Shown piece after piece: positions 62,126-64,000 of a stretch of 64,000 bases of DNA. Made by a program: the position numbers and the translations under genes. Source of the stretch: Massilia sp. CF038 (lineage in GTDB: Bacteria > Pseudomonadota > Gammaproteobacteria > Burkholderiales > Burkholderiaceae_D); assembly GCF_900129765.1 (NCBI RefSeq), contig NZ_FQWU01000002.1:806001-870000 (forward strand), written 5' to 3'. Within the stretch, counting starts at the first letter, position 1; each line of letters begins with the position of its first letter. Under the pieces are notes generated by a model that saw only the letters and a list, made by a program, of their open reading frames with translations, was not told the origin of the DNA and searched no databases.

Positions 62126-62977
62126 TTGGCTGACATCTTACTCACACCGGATGAGGGAGGCTACTACTGTCTGACGCGGGAACTGCCACCCGAGACAATG
62201 CGTCAGCTGGCACAACTAAGTGCGTTGGAGCCGCTCAAGCTCAGCATCACCAAGATTGCGCAATTTGGTGTCGGGCACGCACGGTGTCTCGCTGGTCTGC
62301 GGGTTCAGCAACTGTGGATATGGTGCGATGTAACGCGGGCGGCCATGAATCACATCCTGCAGCTTGAAGGACTACGGGAGCTCGACATCCTCTGTATGTC
62401 CGGTCCAGGCAAATTGAAGAATTTTCACAAGGCCGTGCAGCTCGAAGTTTTTCGCGCCAATCATTACATGACTGAGCCCGACCTGCTCCAAGTGGCGCAA
62501 TGCAAGTCCATTCGCGTGCTCGGTGCGCAAAATGCCGATCTAACGCAGTCCGCGTTTGCCGCGCTGCTGTCTATGCCCAACCTCACTGCGCTAGATCTTG
62601 AAGCCACCCGCTTTGACGACAAGATGGCGAGGAAGATCAGTCGCTCCACCACCGTAACCTCGCTCGACGTCGGCGGAACTCGTCTGACGCGGGCTGGCCT
62701 CGCACACCTAATGAAAATGACCCAGTTGCAGTCCCTCGACCTGTGGGCACTCGACTTGAACGCTACAGACCTCACGATACTGCTGACGCTCCCCAACCTG
62801 GAATACGTGTCGTTCGGCGGAAATGATAATGCGCCGCCGCTCGACGCCGGTGCCATCACGACGTTAATTTTGGGAAGTCATAGTCTAAAGCGCGTTTGGC
62901 TTGAAGGCATTCCGCTAGAGGTCCGTCAACGCGAAGCTCTGGAAGTCAAACTTGAATACTTGCACCTTTCTAACTGA
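62126..62977 (+). CDS. Leucine-rich-repeat-like protein
   Basis: 283 aa. TTG start at 62126 behind TAAGGAA. At least six degenerate LRR units (LEGLRELDILCMSGPGKLK, MPNLTALDLEATRFDD, MTQLQSLDLWALDLNATDL). No signal peptide or membrane segment, so cytoplasmic. LRR solenoids bind proteins; in this setting it may be an immunity or inhibitor protein. Confidence 0.65.
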   Translation: MADILLTPDEGGYYCLTRELPPETMRQLAQLSALEPLKLSITKIAQFGVGHARCLAGLRVQQLWIWCDVTRAAMNHILQLEGLRELDILCMSGPGKLKNFHKAVQLEVFRANHYMTEPDLLQVAQCKSIRVLGAQNADLTQSAFAALLSMPNLTALDLEATRFDDKMARKISRSTTVTSLDVGGTRLTRAGLAHLMKMTQLQSLDLWALDLNATDLTILLTLPNLEYVSFGGNDNAPPLDAGAITTLILGSHSLKRVWLEGIPLEVRQREALEVKLEYLHLSN

Positions 62978-63156
62978 ACTATGGGCGGCGAGGGAGCATT
63001 GGTCCGATAGCAGCTTTGGGGTGCGGATTCAACCGCTCGCATTTACCAGCAACTAAAGGCCAGAAGTGGTCGAGCGCATTTTGCGCCAGTTAACGCGTTC
63101 GCCCCCGCCGCCGGCTGGTCGCGGGTAGTCCGCAAGTCGCTTTGGTCGCGCGGCCC

Positions 63157-63290
63157 GAGGCACGTCAACGGGTCTCGGGGCGAAGCCCTGAGAAGGGTGC
63201 TAGGCAAACGCAGGGAGTGTAACGACTGGAGCTTCGCCGATTGCTATGCCGCCGCGCGCGGCGGTATAGCAAAGCCTACCCTGTCCCGCT
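63157..63290. repeat. Structured repeat element, copy 2
   Basis: Second copy of the 134-base element at 58437, same orientation. Hairpin CTCGGGGC-GAA-GCCCTGAG at about 63174-63192; dyad at 63241-63272 (left half TTGCTATGCCGCCGCG, right half pairs with one mismatch); then CCTACCCTGTCCCGC. The 63.0-63.16 kb region before it holds no gene. Confidence 0.7.
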
Positions 63291-63344
63291 ATTTTCATCG
63301 CCCTTTTTTCAGGCATGAGGCACTCGCACAGCGCCGCTAGTGAT

Positions 63345-63464
63345 ACGTTCTCGAATACGTTTTTGCATACGATTTCGTCCACGTCTTTGTATACGTTTTC
63401 GTGTACGTTCTCGTGAACGTTTTTGTGAACGTTTTTGTGAACGTTTTTGTGACGATTGTTGCGA
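63345..63464. repeat. 12-bp tandem array, copy 2
   Basis: Ten units of 12 bases, with ACGTTTTTGTGA as the cleanest form (three almost exact copies at the end) and ACGTTCTCGTGA, ACGTCTTTGTAT as variants. Same consensus and same placement after the structured element as copy 1. Confidence 0.75.
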
Positions 63465-63903
63465 AGACTCGTGCGACGGCTTTGGTGAACAAACACCGAC
63501 ACGATGCCTTGAACGAACACCTGAAAGACCGTATGAAGGCGTCCGTGCACGACCCCGCCTCCGCACTCCATGTGCGGCATCGGATGGGCCTCGCTTGGTG
63601 CGCTCGTCTATCGCCGCATGCTCTTGTGGTTCCGCCTTACCGCGCTTCGTCTTATGCACGGTATGCCGTTCGCGTTGGCGGCTTGACCCGCGGCATTGGC
63701 TGGTCCGTTCGGCGCCATTGGGACTCGCGTCTCCTGGCAACGGACGGCCCAACAAGTGTGGGCTCGGGCAGCGGTCCTCGTTGCGCGAAAGCGCGCCGTG
63801 TAACGCTTTTAAAGCTACGACGCTTAGCTACACTTGGTGATATGATTCCCAAAAGAAACAACCAGTAGATCTATCCCATACTCAACCTAGAACGATCACA
63901 CGC

Positions 63904-64000
63904 ATGAAAATAGTAATTGTCATCGCTTTGTTTGCCTTCATTGCCGCCATCTTGGTGGCCGTTACGCTAACGCAGCAAGGCAAAGAAAGGGCTGGCGCCT
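63904..64000 (+). CDS. Membrane protein, N-terminal part
   Basis: Starts at the ATG at 63904 and runs off the right edge (32 residues visible). The visible part is a single hydrophobic helix (MKIVIVIALFAFIAAILVAV) followed by TLTQQGKERAGA. It could be a signal anchor. Nothing can be said about function. Confidence 0.55.
   Translation, partial: MKIVIVIALFAFIAAILVAVTLTQQGKERAGA

Noticed and set aside
63345-63464. Possible CRISPR array
   Set aside because: Units are contiguous 12-mers without spacers and no cas genes are nearby.
63200-63580. Minus-strand frame with repeated KNVH units
   Set aside because: Translation of the second tandem array and the structured element; not a gene.

Overview
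The window looks like the chromosome of a high-GC betaproteobacterium, most likely Oxalobacteraceae (Massilia/Duganella/Telluria-like). The pointers are an ArgO/ArgP pair, a PEP-CTERM protein, a Reg_prop-type sensor kinase, and the style of the small accessory genes. This placement is inferred from gene content, not from a marker gene. I saw no tRNA, rRNA, integrase, transposase or CRISPR array.

Layout. (1) 1-11 kb is ordinary chromosome: a metallophosphoesterase lipoprotein (cut by the window edge), a DUF1857 and an NmrA-like protein divergent from a LysR regulator, DUF3060, argO/argP, two small proteins, a two-component system (Reg_prop/Y_Y_Y/HisKA_3 kinase and NarL-type regulator) flanking a Tat-exported chloroperoxidase-like hydrolase. 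(2) 11-20 kb is accessory: a PEP-CTERM protein, a DEDDh exonuclease, secreted proteins, a diguanylate cyclase, then many small genes and broken genes (truncated DUF2185, frameshifted ORFs, a truncated toxin N-terminus). (3) 20-43.6 kb is a complete type VI secretion system on the minus strand. All 13 core genes are present in the order tssJ-K-L-M-A-(unknown)-B-C-hcp-E-F-G-clpV-vgrG. They are followed by a MORN protein, a DUF4280 PAAR-like protein, a DUF4157 metallopeptidase fused to a cysteine-hydrolase-like domain, an HNH nuclease toxin and a membrane-segment toxin candidate. Stop/start overlaps through most of the cluster suggest one long transcript. (4) 43.8-48.3 kb, divergent from the T6SS: a 1086-aa HTH/cyclase-like/AAA/TPR regulator and an HMGL-like TIM-barrel enzyme. 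(5) 48.3-57.7 kb is visibly AT-richer and holds a five-gene minus-strand cassette: a PD-(D/E)XK nuclease, two related TSPPY DNA methyltransferases, a protein with both a MORC/Hsp90-like GHKL ATPase and a complete histidine-kinase core, and a protein with an intact receiver domain. (6) 58.4-64 kb is an accessory tail of immunity-like genes (Imm1-like, LRR-like, unknowns). Two copies of a hairpin-forming repeat, each followed by a degenerate 12-bp tandem array, bracket most of it.

The strongest candidate for an undescribed system is the 49970-57648 cassette. It reads as a restriction-modification-like defence locus whose last three genes overlap (methyltransferase, GHKL ATPase/kinase, receiver), which suggests phospho-relay control of modification or restriction. 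A second point of interest is the use of effector domains typical of extracellular contractile injection systems (DUF4157, DUF4280, recurrent QAK-type motifs) at the end of a canonical T6SS operon.
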